Position numbers and translations under genes: made by a program. A stretch of 64,000 nucleotides of DNA, taken from NCBI RefSeq assembly GCF_000454065.1, contig NZ_KE695654.1, positions 268,772 to 332,771 on the forward strand, given 5' to 3'. Source of the DNA: Brevibacillus thermoruber 423 (GTDB taxonomy: Bacteria; Bacillota; Bacilli; Brevibacillales; Brevibacillaceae). Below the pieces are notes generated by a model. That model was not told the origin of the DNA. It searched no databases and saw only the letters and a program-made list of their open reading frames with translations. Shown here one piece after another: positions 34,808 to 44,359 of the stretch (position 1 is its first letter; the number at the start of each line of letters is the position of its first letter).

Positions 34808-36706
34808 CTATAACACCGCTTTTTTCAAGTGGAACAGGTAGCGGTTGCGGATCATCCAGAAATAGACGAATTGCACCAGCACAAAACTTGCCAGCACGAT
34901 CACCGTCGGTTTGAAGACCGATGCGATGAGCATCAGCTTCAGCATGCTCTGCAGCGACACAAACGCGACGGCGCTGTGGACGATCGCCACCAGGATGGGA
35001 GCGAAGAACAGCAGGGCAATTTGCGTCGTGACGATTTTGGACAGCTCTTGTTCGGAGAGCCCGATCTTGGTGATGGCGCCATACTGACGCTTGTCGTTTT
35101 CCAGGTCGGTGTACAGGCGGAAGTACAGGAAGCTGGCCGCCGCGACAAAGAACAGGACGCCGACGAAGAGGCCGATGAACAGGCCGGTGTTGGCCATCTG
35201 TTTCAAGATGTAGTACTGCGGAGCGCGGGCGGAAAGGGAATACGACCTGGTACGTCCGTCGCCCAGTTCCTGTTCCAGCTTTTCGCCAATCTCCTTCGTC
35301 TCCTTCCAGTTGTCCACGACGTACCCATAGCTGTGCTGCTCCGCCACCGGTTTTGCCCGATCATACAGCTCATCCGGCACGACGGCGATCGGCCCGCCGG
35401 TGAGCGAAGGGAGCAGGGGAAATCCCTCCACCCCTTTGGGCTGCAGCCGTACGTTCCCGATTTGCAGCGTCCCGCTCTCGATCAGCTTCTCGTCCGGCCA
35501 GCGCGGGAAGTAGACCGCTTCCCGATCTCCCACCGTCACTTCCTCCGCGCCAGCCGCGCGGGCAAAGCGGTTGTAATCGGACTGCTTCACCACGGCGACC
35601 GAGGCGTCCCGCTCGTCCTCGCTGGTCGGGACGGGCAGGTAGCGAACCGTCAGGGCGTACTTTTCAAACGGAAAGCCGCCTTCTCTCAGCGCCGTTTCAA
35701 TCATGGCCAGATGCTGCTGTTCCTGCTTGTTTTCCGCCATCGAATGATATTCGAACGCAAACGGATTGGTCTTGACCACCGTTTCCTGAATCGAACCGGC
35801 CAGGGCCGCCAGCGTCCCGATCGCGCAGAACGCCACCGTGGAAACGATGCAGACGAGGAAAAACATCCGCGCGTTGTCCTTCATCCGGTACGCCAGGGCG
35901 GAAAGTGTCACCAGGTTGGTGCGCTTCCAGTATACGCGGCGGTTTCGCTTCAACAGCCGGATGATGAACACGCTCAACTGCGTGAACAGTAGGTAGGTTC
36001 CGGCAATCGTCATCGCGCTGACCGGCAGCAGCAGCACCGGGACGTACGTCCCTTCCGCCCAAAGCGCCAGGGCGTAGGCCGTCCCCAGCAGTCCCGCCGC
36101 CAACAGCGAGAGAAAGACGGACGCGGTCGGCTCCCGCTTCGGCCGCTGGCTGCCCTGCAGGAGTTCCAGCAGGTTGCTCCGCTTCAAAAACAGGACGATA
36201 CACACGGAGATGGCGACAAACAGGAAGAGGAACGCGACCACCGTCAAGGCAATCGCCTTGAGCGGCAGGTAAAACGGCAGCGCCTCCACATCCAGCAAAA
36301 AGCCGGCAAACAGGAAGAACAGCTTGCCCAGCACCATCCCCAGGCCGATGCCGAACACGATCGCCAGCAAGCCGATGATGAGGTTTTCCATAAAGATCAG
36401 CACGTTGCGCTGCCAGCGGGTCATGCCGTGCATGAACAGGATGCCGAACTCTTTCTCCCGCTTTTTCAAGAAGGCGCTGACGCAGTAAAACAGAAAAAAG
36501 AACGAAAACAGGTAGATGATGTACTCGGCCACCATCATGCCCTTGGCCACGTTGGCGTTAATCTCCCCGTTCTCAATCTCCGGATGGAAGATAAACATCG
36601 CATAGATGAAGAAAATCATCACGGAAAAGACGCTGCTCAGGAAAAACGCGGCATAGGTGCGCTTGTTGCGGGAGACGTTGTTACACGCGAATTGTCGAAA
36701 GGTCAT
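34808..36706 (-). CDS. BceB-type ABC transporter permease (peptide antibiotic sensing/resistance)
   Basis: The 632-residue protein has the ten-helix BceB layout: four-helix FtsX-type block, a further helix pair, an extracellular domain of about 200 residues (about 310-510), then the second FtsX block. It starts TFRQFACNNVSRNKRTYAAFFLSS, typical of the family. Such permeases sense bacitracin-like or cationic peptides, signal to the partner kinase and free the target. The start overlaps the ATPase gene by 26 bases. Confidence 0.92.
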   Translation of the reverse strand: MTFRQFACNNVSRNKRTYAAFFLSSVFSVMIFFIYAMFIFHPEIENGEINANVAKGMMVAEYIIYLFSFFFLFYCVSAFLKKREKEFGILFMHGMTRWQRNVLIFMENLIIGLLAIVFGIGLGMVLGKLFFLFAGFLLDVEALPFYLPLKAIALTVVAFLFLFVAISVCIVLFLKRSNLLELLQGSQRPKREPTASVFLSLLAAGLLGTAYALALWAEGTYVPVLLLPVSAMTIAGTYLLFTQLSVFIIRLLKRNRRVYWKRTNLVTLSALAYRMKDNARMFFLVCIVSTVAFCAIGTLAALAGSIQETVVKTNPFAFEYHSMAENKQEQQHLAMIETALREGGFPFEKYALTVRYLPVPTSEDERDASVAVVKQSDYNRFARAAGAEEVTVGDREAVYFPRWPDEKLIESGTLQIGNVRLQPKGVEGFPLLPSLTGGPIAVVPDELYDRAKPVAEQHSYGYVVDNWKETKEIGEKLEQELGDGRTRSYSLSARAPQYYILKQMANTGLFIGLFVGVLFFVAAASFLYFRLYTDLENDKRQYGAITKIGLSEQELSKIVTTQIALLFFAPILVAIVHSAVAFVSLQSMLKLMLIASVFKPTVIVLASFVLVQFVYFWMIRNRYLFHLKKAVL

Positions 36707-37451
36707 GCGCGTTCCCTCCCAACAGCGACAGGGCGTCGATGATTTTCTGGAAGAACGCCTGCCGGCTCTCTCCCCGGTACATCTCGTTGTGCAGTTGGCC
36801 GTCCTTGATGAAGATCACGCGGTGACAGTAGCTGGCCGCCAGCGGGTCATGGGTGACCATCATCATCGTCGTGCCGTCGTTCTTGTTGATCGCCTCCAGC
36901 GTCTCCATCACGCTGCGGGAGGCTTTCGAATCCAGGTTGCCCGTCGGTTCGTCCGCCAAAAGGAGCGACGGCGAGTGGATGATCGCCCGCGCGATGGCCG
37001 CCCGCTGCCGCTGGCCGCCCGACACCTCGTAGGTGCGTTTGTCCAGAATGTCGCTGATGCCCAATTTGGCCGCCACGGTCTCAAGCTTCTCCTGCATGAC
37101 GCGCACGTTTTCGCCGTCCAGCGTCAGGGGCAGGATGATGTTTTCCCCGATGGTCAGCGTGTCCAGCAGGTTGAAATCCTGGAAGACGAATCCCAATTCC
37201 CGGCGGCGGAACAGCGCCAGCCTGCTCCCCTTCAACTGGTGGGGATTGGTGCCGTTCAAAAGCACCTCCCCGGAAGTGGGCTTGTCGATGGTGGAGATCA
37301 TGTTCAGAAGCGTCGTTTTCCCGCTTCCGGACGGCCCCATGATGCCGACAAACTCTCCCTTGCGAATGGTAAAATCGATGTCGGTCAGCGCGCGATACGT
37401 GACCTTGCCTCCGTATATTTTGCTGAGTTTCCTGACTTGCAGCATGTCCAT
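36681..37451 (-). CDS. BceA-type ABC transporter ATP-binding protein
   Basis: The 256-residue ATPase has Walker [14 protein letters not shown]-loop FVFQDFNLLD, signature VSGGQRQRAAIARA and Walker [15 protein letters not shown]. It pairs with the overlapping permease. Its gene is preceded by a 93-bp gap carrying a predicted BceR-regulated promoter, so it can be induced separately from the kinase gene. Confidence 0.93.
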   Translation of the reverse strand: MDMLQVRKLSKIYGGKVTYRALTDIDFTIRKGEFVGIMGPSGSGKTTLLNMISTIDKPTSGEVLLNGTNPHQLKGSRLALFRRRELGFVFQDFNLLDTLTIGENIILPLTLDGENVRVMQEKLETVAAKLGISDILDKRTYEVSGGQRQRAAIARAIIHSPSLLLADEPTGNLDSKASRSVMETLEAINKNDGTTMMMVTHDPLAASYCHRVIFIKDGQLHNEMYRGESRQAFFQKIIDALSLLGGNAHDLSTIRV

Positions 37452-37510
37452 GTGCGCTTCTCCTTTCGTTCGAGCGTTTCAAACCGTGCAGTCTTCCTGC
37501 TCTCCTTCCC

Positions 37511-37576
37511 ACTATACGGAAGCGCGCGCAGCCAAGCTATCGAATTAGCTTTCATCCTCCTTACGTTCTTGTAAGG
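37511..37576 (-). promoter_or_regulatory. BceR-type operator and promoter ahead of the transporter genes
   Basis: CCTTACGTTCTTGTAAGG (37559-37576) matches the TNACA-N4-TGTAA operator of BceR-like regulators with one mismatch. A -10 TATAGT on the minus strand (37511-37516) lies exactly 42 bp away, with a weak -35, as expected of an activator-dependent promoter. The operator lies inside the 3' end of the kinase gene. Confidence 0.7.
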
Positions 37577-38561
37577 TTGGGACGACGGCGGCAAAGACGA
37601 TGCGGACCGACGTGCCCTCGCCCACCTTTGACTCCAGTTCCACCCCGTGATGCAGGCGGCCGCAGATTTCCTTGACCAAATACAGCCCCATGCCGGTCGA
37701 TTCCGGGTATCGGCGTCCGTTTTCCCCCGTAAAGTACGGCTGAAACACGCGGTGGACGTCCTCCGGCGGAATGCCGATGCCGTTGTCCCGCACTTCCAGG
37801 ACCACATCCATCCCGCGCGGATAGGCAAGGATGCCCACTTTGCTGCTTTTGCCCGCGGAGTAGCGGACGGCGTTGGTCAGCAGTTGATTGAGCACGAACG
37901 ACAGCCATTTCTCGTCCGACTCCACCGCAAGCCGCTCGTCCACCTTCACTTCGGGATACACCTGATTGCGGATAAACAGCCGCTTGTTTTCCGACACCAC
38001 CGCCTGGACCAACTGCCTAAGCGAGACCGATTCGATGAGAAAATCCTGTTCAAACCGGTCCAGCCGGGCGATGTACAAAACCGTCTCCAGCCCGCGCTTG
38101 ATCCGGTCCACCTCTTCGCGGACGCTTTCCGCCCGCGGATCGGGATCATCCTGCAGCAGCAGGTGAATGACCGAGATCGGCGTCTTCATCTGGTGCACCC
38201 ACTGCTGGATAAACGTCGTGTATTCCCGCTGCTTCGTTTCGTAGGCGTGGAGCTGCTCCTTGAACAGCCGGTACAGCTCCTGAAACGTCTGGTCAACCGC
38301 TCGTCCCAGGGCGGCGTTGCCGTGCCGCTGGTTCAGCTCGTCCAGCGACTGGACGGGATGGCTCAGCCGTTGGTAGACCGGCCGGTTCAGCAGGTACCGG
38401 ACGACCAGGTAGCTGCCGGCAAAAAACGCGCACAGAAACACCGCGTAGCTGATCAGCGAAGGGTTCCAGTACCCGTCCAGCGCAAAGATGAGCACGAGCA
38501 GCGCCAACTGGACAAAGAAAAACACCAGAAAGACGAGCTGGTCTTTCCAAAACAGCCTCAT
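37545..38561 (-). CDS. BceS-type intramembrane-sensing histidine kinase
   Basis: The 338-residue kinase has two closely spaced N-terminal helices (about 9-28 and 36-56) with almost no extracellular loop, so it cannot sense the drug itself and relies on the BceAB-type transporter. The phospho-acceptor His is in FIQQWVHQMKTPIS (His 123); N-box LNQLLTNAVRYS and G-boxes DNGIGIP and TGMGLYL follow. It overlaps the regulator gene by four bases. Confidence 0.92.
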   Translation of the reverse strand: MRLFWKDQLVFLVFFFVQLALLVLIFALDGYWNPSLISYAVFLCAFFAGSYLVVRYLLNRPVYQRLSHPVQSLDELNQRHGNAALGRAVDQTFQELYRLFKEQLHAYETKQREYTTFIQQWVHQMKTPISVIHLLLQDDPDPRAESVREEVDRIKRGLETVLYIARLDRFEQDFLIESVSLRQLVQAVVSENKRLFIRNQVYPEVKVDERLAVESDEKWLSFVLNQLLTNAVRYSAGKSSKVGILAYPRGMDVVLEVRDNGIGIPPEDVHRVFQPYFTGENGRRYPESTGMGLYLVKEICGRLHHGVELESKVGEGTSVRIVFAAVVPTLQERKEDES

Positions 38562-39256
38562 CGCCCGTCCTCCCAGGTGGCCCGCAGGCGGTAGCCGGAG
38601 CCGCGAACCGTCTCAATCGCTCCGTCCAGGTTCAGGTCTTTCAGCTTGCTGCGCACGCGCGTAATGTACACATTCAACGTGTTTTCGTCCACGAACTGCT
38701 CGTCCCACAGCTTCTCCAGCAGGCGTTCGCGGCTGACGACGCGCGGGTACTGGGTGATCAGCGCCTCCAGGAGCAGCGCCTCTTTTTTGCTCAGCTCCAC
38801 TTTCCTGTCGTGCATCACCAGCTCCATCCGCTCCGGAAACAGCTTCAGCCCGGCCGCCTCCACCGTCCGCTCCCCTTCCTGGACGGCGTACATCCCGTAG
38901 GCGCGGCGAAGCTGGCTGCGGATTTTCGCCAGCACCACGTCGTAGTCAAACGGCTTGGTAATGTAATCGTCGGCGCCGTTCTCCAGCGCCATCACCTGGT
39001 CCATCTTGCTCTCCCGCGCGGAGATGAACAGAATCGGGCAGTTGGACACCTGCCGGATCTGCCGGCACCAGTAAAACCCGTCATACTTGGGCAGGTTCAC
39101 GTCCAGGAGCACCAGGTCGGGCTTCACCTCGGCAAACACCTCCATCACCCGGTCGAAGTGTTCGATGTTGACCGCGTGATAGCCGTATTTCTCCAACTGG
39201 TTTTGCAGCAGCTTCGTGATTTTCGGATCGTCTTCCACAATCATGATCGTCGACAT
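38558..39256 (-). CDS. BceR-type OmpR-family response regulator
   Basis: The 232-residue protein has a receiver domain (acidic pair in IVEDD, phospho-acceptor Asp 52 in LVLLDVNLP, Lys in ITKPFD) and a winged-helix DNA-binding domain (about 130-228). ATG 39256 is chosen because GAGGAG lies seven bases upstream; upstream ATGs sit too close to that site. The predicted targets are the two operators at 37559-37576 and 40021-40038. An extended -10 (TGG TATAGT, 39292-39300) precedes the gene. Confidence 0.92.
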   Translation of the reverse strand: MSTIMIVEDDPKITKLLQNQLEKYGYHAVNIEHFDRVMEVFAEVKPDLVLLDVNLPKYDGFYWCRQIRQVSNCPILFISARESKMDQVMALENGADDYITKPFDYDVVLAKIRSQLRRAYGMYAVQEGERTVEAAGLKLFPERMELVMHDRKVELSKKEALLLEALITQYPRVVSRERLLEKLWDEQFVDENTLNVYITRVRSKLKDLNLDGAIETVRGSGYRLRATWEDGR

Positions 39257-39291
39257 CGGCATACTCCTCGCTCTCATACTCCTTATGTTGT

Positions 39292-39300
39292 ACTATACCA
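39292..39300 (-). promoter_or_regulatory. Extended -10 promoter of the response regulator gene
   Basis: On the minus strand TGG then TATAGT, about 35 bp before the start codon. It lies downstream of the sigma-gene terminator, so the regulator and kinase genes have their own promoter. Confidence 0.5.
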
Positions 39301-39370
39301 AAAGAGTTCCGCCGGCAGTAGCGGACGGGCCCCCGCCCGGATTCGCCCCCGCGATGCGCGGGCACACGAA

Positions 39371-39400
39371 AGAAAAGGGATGGCGCTGTCGTCCATCCCT
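39371..39400 (-). terminator. Intrinsic terminator after the ECF sigma gene
   Basis: AGGGATGG (39376-39383) pairs exactly with CCATCCCT (39393-39400); the minus strand continues TTTTCTTTC. It separates the sigma gene from the two-component genes. Confidence 0.8.
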
Positions 39401-39410
39401 CGGTGGGTTC

Positions 39411-39926
39411 CTATCCTTGGGCAGCCATTAGCTGCTGCAGTTTGCGGATGCCGCGGAAGTGCAAAATCTTCACGGACGCTTCCGACTTGCCCAGGATTTT
39501 TGCGATTTCGTTCATTCTCAGGTCGGCCAGGTAGCGCAGCGAGATGACGCGGCGCTGGTCCACGGACAGCGTCCGCACGTTTTTCCACAGCGCGTCATGG
39601 GATTCCCGGCTCAGCAGCCGCTCCTCCGGCAGCTTGTCGTTCGCCTTCATCGCCGCAAACGTCTCGGTGTCGACCGGGCACTCCCGCTTTTTGCGCAGGT
39701 AGTCGACCAGGGTATTGTGGGCGATGCGGAAGATCCAGGCGCCAAACGGATGCCGCCCGTCGTACTGGTCCAGCTTGGCGTACACCTTGACAAACACGGT
39801 GGTCGTCAAATCCTCCACGTCCCAGACGTTTTTGACGCGATAGCGGAAATACCGGTGAATGTGGGCGGAATACTCTTCGTAAATGCGCTGATGATTCCAT
39901 TGTTCATGCGTGCGTGTGGTGTTCAT
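39411..39926 (-). CDS. ECF-type RNA polymerase sigma factor
   Basis: The 171-residue protein has sigma region 2 (YFRYRVKNVWDVEDLTTTVFVKVYAKLDQYDG...FGAWIFRIAHNTLVDYLR) and region 4 (LSVDQRRVISLRYLADLRMNEIAKILGKSEASVKILHFRGIRKLQ), with no extra domains. ATG 39926 is preferred, with GGGAG seven bases upstream; ATG 39950 is also possible. No anti-sigma gene is adjacent. It is monocistronic (terminator right after the stop) and carries a perfect BceR-type operator upstream, so it may be an effector of the neighbouring Bce system. Confidence 0.9.
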   Translation of the reverse strand: MNTTRTHEQWNHQRIYEEYSAHIHRYFRYRVKNVWDVEDLTTTVFVKVYAKLDQYDGRHPFGAWIFRIAHNTLVDYLRKKRECPVDTETFAAMKANDKLPEERLLSRESHDALWKNVRTLSVDQRRVISLRYLADLRMNEIAKILGKSEASVKILHFRGIRKLQQLMAAQG

Positions 39927-39972
39927 GGTTTTCTCCCGTTTCCTCATCAAGAATTCCGAATGATTTGTCTTT

Positions 39973-40038
39973 ATTGTAAAAGCAGGCGGCTGCCCGAACC
40001 ATCGCGTTACATTTCAAGAACCTTACATTTTTGTAAGG
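39973..40038 (-). promoter_or_regulatory. BceR-type operator and promoter ahead of the sigma gene
   Basis: CCTTACATTTTTGTAAGG (40021-40038) contains a perfect TTACA-N4-TGTAA. A -10 TACAAT (minus strand, 39973-39978) with a weak -35 TGGTTC 17 bp away lies exactly 42 bp from the operator edge, the same spacing as at 37511-37576. Confidence 0.7.
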
Positions 40039-40111
40039 TGGGGAGAGAACCGCACGGTTACGATATGAACGGGAGTAAGACGGCGGGGAGGCCCTTTGTC
40101 TTCACGTTTGA

Positions 40112-40139
40112 AACCTTACCTCAGAACGGAGGTAAGGTT
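40112..40139. repeat. 11-bp perfect inverted repeat
   Basis: AACCTTACCTC (40112-40122) and GAGGTAAGGTT (40129-40139) around a 6-base loop, 65 bp after the stop of the permease-peptidase gene. There is no T run in either direction, so it may be an operator or a terminator without a tail. Confidence 0.5.
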
Positions 40140-40204
40140 GAATGTACGTTCGCTCGGTTTGAGCCTAACGGTAAGTGTAGCAATCGTCCAGCCATGTTTC
40201 ATGC

Positions 40205-43200
40205 TTACCGCAGTTTGAGCCAGGAGGAAAAATACGTCTCTTTCACCGAGAAATAGGTCGTCGCAAACCGGATAAACTCCTTGGTGTCCACCTGTTGATA
40301 GGAATATCTTTCGTAATACGCGCGAAGAAAACGCCAGCCTTCTTCCACATCGCCGTACGTGGAGACCAACTCCCACAGCCGCAGTGACGGAACGGCGTAA
40401 AACGCTCCGTAGGTTTCGCCGTCATACTGGTCCAGCGGCAGATTGGACGGCTTCTCACCAGCAATGACGGCAGCCCGGTTGGCTTGAGCGAAAACCTCCT
40501 CCTCTGTCATCTTGTCGTGACCAAGAAAGAACAGAGAGACCGCGAATTCAGTGATGCCCTCGTCCAGCCAGCCCTCGTGATAGGGGTCGTTTGCCACAAC
40601 GGCGTAGAACCATTGATGAACAATCTCGTGAACGACCGTTTTCCTCAATGATGCAAGGTCGTCTTGCGGAGCGACGGTTACGATGCCGGGATACTCCATA
40701 CTGGCGCCATCGTCCAGCATGATGTCCAGTTGGCGATGGGGATAGCTGCCGATCTTGTTGATAAAAAACGGCACGGCCTCCCTGGCGGTTGCGAGTGCTG
40801 CCTCCATTTTCCCCCTGTTCACTTCCTCGCCAAACACGCGAATCTGTACTCCGCTTACGGTGTCGGAAACGCAGGTGAGGCCGTTTACGACCGCAGCAAA
40901 CACTTCTCTGACGCGAGAAATGGTCACCTGCCCCGTCTCTGTCGCTTCAACCGGATCTTGATCAGACGAACTGACGAACAGATACCCTGTAGGAATGTGG
41001 TAGGAAACGGTAAAATCGGCGTGACCCGTATGATAGGATTCGCTGCTGATCCGGAAATCCTGCTTGTTCCATCCGTTGTGGTACGTGGCCAGCATGGGAT
41101 AGGCCTGGGCCAGGTAATAGCGATGCCCTTTCCTGGCGAAACGAATTCCGTCCTTCGGGACCGTAAACGTGTACGAGATCCGTACTTCCCGCTTTTCGCC
41201 CGGTGCCATCCCCTCCGTCAGGGGAATGGTGAGCGTATCATGTGTAAGCTGGTAATCCGTTTTCTGCTGATCCAGGTGGAGGCTGACGATCTTCACGTCG
41301 GCCGCGTCCTTTACCGTATGGGGCTTGTTGGCGTTGGTAAACGCGTTGGGAATAAAGTAAAACAGCAAGCGATCCCAGGTATCCGGTGAACGGTTCTCCA
41401 CCACAATCGTCGCCTCAGCCGTAAACTTCCCGCTTTGATCCATGTGAAATGCCAACTGGTACGTTCCTTTGCTCCCGTCTGGAACCGGACGGGGATCAAA
41501 TCCGGCCAGATCGCCAACCTTGCCCGGTCTTTCTTTGGCGCTGTCCCCTGTTGACTGATTGGGTGCGTATGCAGAAATCGATGTATCTGCCTCCTGCCGG
41601 AGATACATCTGCCACAATCGGGTCGTGCCGGCTGCGGCTCCTAACAGGCTGGAAACCAGCAGCACAGCAATCGTCAACTGCAGCTTCCGTTCCGTACGCT
41701 GACGATTTCGTTGTGATCCGCGAATGCCTGCGGCCGGCCTTAGGCGAATGGCCATTACCGCCGGGAAAAGAGCACCGAGGACGGCAGCCAAAATCGGAAT
41801 CAAGCCGACCCCCATCAGCCATAGGACATCGAGGCCGGGCAACTGACGGTACATCCACGCAATCAAGGCATATCCCAAAGCCAGCCCGCATCCGGAAGCG
41901 AGGAGTCCGCACATCACCCCTTCCCATACGATCAGGCGAAAAATAGCCCCGCTGCGCCAACCGACGGCCTTGAGTAAAAGCAGTTCCGCTTTTCGTTCCA
42001 TGACGTTTTGCCACATGATCTCCGCCGTTGTCAGCACAGCCAGTGCCAAGGCGAGTATCATCGCGATGTAATGGGCATCCCCGATCTCAACGGCCACATA
42101 CTGCCCCAGCCACGACGTGTACAGAACTCCCTGCAGGCGGTTCGTGACAAACTCATAAAAGACCAGAAAGCAGGTGGGCACTGCCATGGCAAAGACGGAC
42201 AACAGACAGCGGCGATACCTTGCCAACAAATGGCCCAAGGCCAGAGAAAACGTTCCCTTCACCCGTACGGTCCGTCGAGTAACGGGACGCATCTCGCCAT
42301 ACCGCATGATCACGTGCGGCGGTATCTTGCGAACTAGCCATGCAGCCGGAATCGCCGCCAGCACATAAATGACCAGACCGCACAAACCAATGAAAAGAAT
42401 ACGCCACACCGGCACCGCAGCTTGTTGCTGCCATACAGCAAATCCCGCGATTGCCCAGCTAACCAGCGCGGCCCCTCCCCCCAACAGGGCCGCCTCGACA
42501 AACATCATGCCCGCCACGCGTCCGGGCCGCCAGCCGACAGCAAGCAGCAGACCGAACTCGTCTATCCGGGCGTACAGCGTAACCAGATTGGTGGCGAACA
42601 CGTAGGCAACAGCTACGAGCATCACGATACCAATCACCCCGGAAAAGCCCAGCTTTGTCTCCTGAACCAGGGTAAAAGCCGTCCCAAGCTTGATAAAAAA
42701 CTGCTCCATCCACCCCAACTCGTCGTATGTCCCGTTTTTCGGGATGTGAACGAGAACGGGCTGGGGAGACGATCCCAGGGTCATATCGACGATCAATCCT
42801 GTCTTGTTTTCGATCTCTCTCGCCAATAATTCTAATTTTTCCCTATTCTCTTCACTTACCTCCTGCACTCCCTTTACCTTCAGCCGAATCGCGGCAATCG
42901 GTTTGTCACCCAACAACTCCGCTGCCGCTTCCAAGGTAGTCAACAGCAGAGGTGGACTGGTAAGAAGGCCAAACGGATTGTTAGTCGGTTTCACCTGTAC
43001 CGGGGGGTTTAATGGTTTGTCGTCTTTGTCTAGCACCAACCGCCCAGTAGCGGGCCGATAGGTTTCCATGGGCAGTTCGCTGTCAGGTTCTTTGGAAATA
43101 CGTAACTTCTCGGGATCGTAAAACCCTATCCAGTAAGGGGTTATATCCTTGTTCTTCCAATCAACAAAAAATTGGGTGGAGCGAAAGGAGTTGGGATAAC

Positions 43201-44359
43201 GCTCGGGCTTCATTAATAAGAAGTATGTCTGAAGCTCTGCCGGAATATTGGGCTGCACGGGTATCGCCTCGTACCCGTAAGGCCAGCGCTCTGGGTAAGG
43301 ACTGCTCACTTTCCGCAGGGAAAGCGAAGAAGGCTTTTCCAAAAATAGTCCGGCGAGAGCGGCCGACTGGCCGCCGTGATCATAGCGTGAAAAAGGCTTT
43401 CCCGTTTCAGGGTCCACGCCCGACAAACTGGCCAGAATCAATTGGTGCATCTGCCGGGAGTCAAACACATATTCCAGCCGTTCTCCAGCGCTTTTTTGTT
43501 GGTGCAGATAGGAAACCCCTCCGTTCTTCTTCACCTCTTCCATCGTCCGGTTGGCATCTTCACTCGTCGCAAACGGGAGATCCAATCGTTCGTACCTGTA
43601 AATAACCTGCAGGTCGCTGTCCATTCTGCTGCTCATCAGGATGGGCACATTCATCACCTTTCGTCCGTCTCCCGCATCTATCGTTGTCACTTTGTCCTGT
43701 TCCGTAAAATACCGGCTTTTCCCGATCGGCAACACGGCTTGATCCAATCCGACCAGCGCCGCTTCTGCCTGCGGATCGATGCCAACAACCAGCAGTTGAT
43801 TGATTCCTCCGCCCATATCTAGTATCCATGTTTCCACCCCATAGTCACGCAGCGCCTGCTCCCAATCGGTCGGCATGCTCCAAGGGCCGACCGTGTAATA
43901 CCTTGTCTGTTGCATCATTAGATTGGGTTGTACGCCATCGTCGGCATATACTTCCACAACATGTCGATAGATTCCCGGTTGTTCTGGCTTGCTGATCTTC
44001 CCAAACCAGAAAACAGTCGTGTCGTATCCGACAGGGGCCAGCGGTGCGGCAACTTCGACTTCCGGCATTCTTTTGATCGCCTCGTAATCCGCGAGGCTGA
44101 TTCCCCCGTGCAGACCGCTCAGATAGTTGGGTTCCAATAGCCCGTCCCGTTCCGTGACACTGCGTGTATCCGGGGGACGAACCACCAGATGATAGGCCGC
44201 CTTCCAGCGTTTTTGCAATATATCGTGGGTCGTGCCGCTGCTGCTCTCCGTAACGCCGATAAAGTAACTGAGAACGGAACTGACGGCCAACATCCCGACC
44301 AGCAGCAGGAGAAAGCGTTCGGGGTGACGCCACCACTGTGTCCAAATGTACCGAATCAT
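40205..44359 (-). CDS. FtsX-type ABC permease fused to M1 zinc metallopeptidase domain
   Basis: The 1384-residue fusion protein has an N-terminal helix (about 16-34), a large extracytoplasmic domain (about 40-580), an FtsX block of three or four helices (about 585-705), a second block (about 760-890), one more helix (about 910-930), and a C-terminal extracytoplasmic M1 domain. The gluzincin zinc site is complete: HEIVHQW (His 1244, Glu 1245, His 1248) and, 18 residues later, the Glu in WLDEG (Glu 1267). The gene overlaps its ATPase by four bases. It may couple substrate extraction from the membrane to proteolysis; that is inference. The frame is uninterrupted. Confidence 0.88.
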   Translation of the reverse strand: MIRYIWTQWWRHPERFLLLLVGMLAVSSVLSYFIGVTESSSGTTHDILQKRWKAAYHLVVRPPDTRSVTERDGLLEPNYLSGLHGGISLADYEAIKRMPEVEVAAPLAPVGYDTTVFWFGKISKPEQPGIYRHVVEVYADDGVQPNLMMQQTRYYTVGPWSMPTDWEQALRDYGVETWILDMGGGINQLLVVGIDPQAEAALVGLDQAVLPIGKSRYFTEQDKVTTIDAGDGRKVMNVPILMSSRMDSDLQVIYRYERLDLPFATSEDANRTMEEVKKNGGVSYLHQQKSAGERLEYVFDSRQMHQLILASLSGVDPETGKPFSRYDHGGQSAALAGLFLEKPSSLSLRKVSSPYPERWPYGYEAIPVQPNIPAELQTYFLLMKPERYPNSFRSTQFFVDWKNKDITPYWIGFYDPEKLRISKEPDSELPMETYRPATGRLVLDKDDKPLNPPVQVKPTNNPFGLLTSPPLLLTTLEAAAELLGDKPIAAIRLKVKGVQEVSEENREKLELLAREIENKTGLIVDMTLGSSPQPVLVHIPKNGTYDELGWMEQFFIKLGTAFTLVQETKLGFSGVIGIVMLVAVAYVFATNLVTLYARIDEFGLLLAVGWRPGRVAGMMFVEAALLGGGAALVSWAIAGFAVWQQQAAVPVWRILFIGLCGLVIYVLAAIPAAWLVRKIPPHVIMRYGEMRPVTRRTVRVKGTFSLALGHLLARYRRCLLSVFAMAVPTCFLVFYEFVTNRLQGVLYTSWLGQYVAVEIGDAHYIAMILALALAVLTTAEIMWQNVMERKAELLLLKAVGWRSGAIFRLIVWEGVMCGLLASGCGLALGYALIAWMYRQLPGLDVLWLMGVGLIPILAAVLGALFPAVMAIRLRPAAGIRGSQRNRQRTERKLQLTIAVLLVSSLLGAAAGTTRLWQMYLRQEADTSISAYAPNQSTGDSAKERPGKVGDLAGFDPRPVPDGSKGTYQLAFHMDQSGKFTAEATIVVENRSPDTWDRLLFYFIPNAFTNANKPHTVKDAADVKIVSLHLDQQKTDYQLTHDTLTIPLTEGMAPGEKREVRISYTFTVPKDGIRFARKGHRYYLAQAYPMLATYHNGWNKQDFRISSESYHTGHADFTVSYHIPTGYLFVSSSDQDPVEATETGQVTISRVREVFAAVVNGLTCVSDTVSGVQIRVFGEEVNRGKMEAALATAREAVPFFINKIGSYPHRQLDIMLDDGASMEYPGIVTVAPQDDLASLRKTVVHEIVHQWFYAVVANDPYHEGWLDEGITEFAVSLFFLGHDKMTEEEVFAQANRAAVIAGEKPSNLPLDQYDGETYGAFYAVPSLRLWELVSTYGDVEEGWRFLRAYYERYSYQQVDTKEFIRFATTYFSVKETYFSSWLKLR

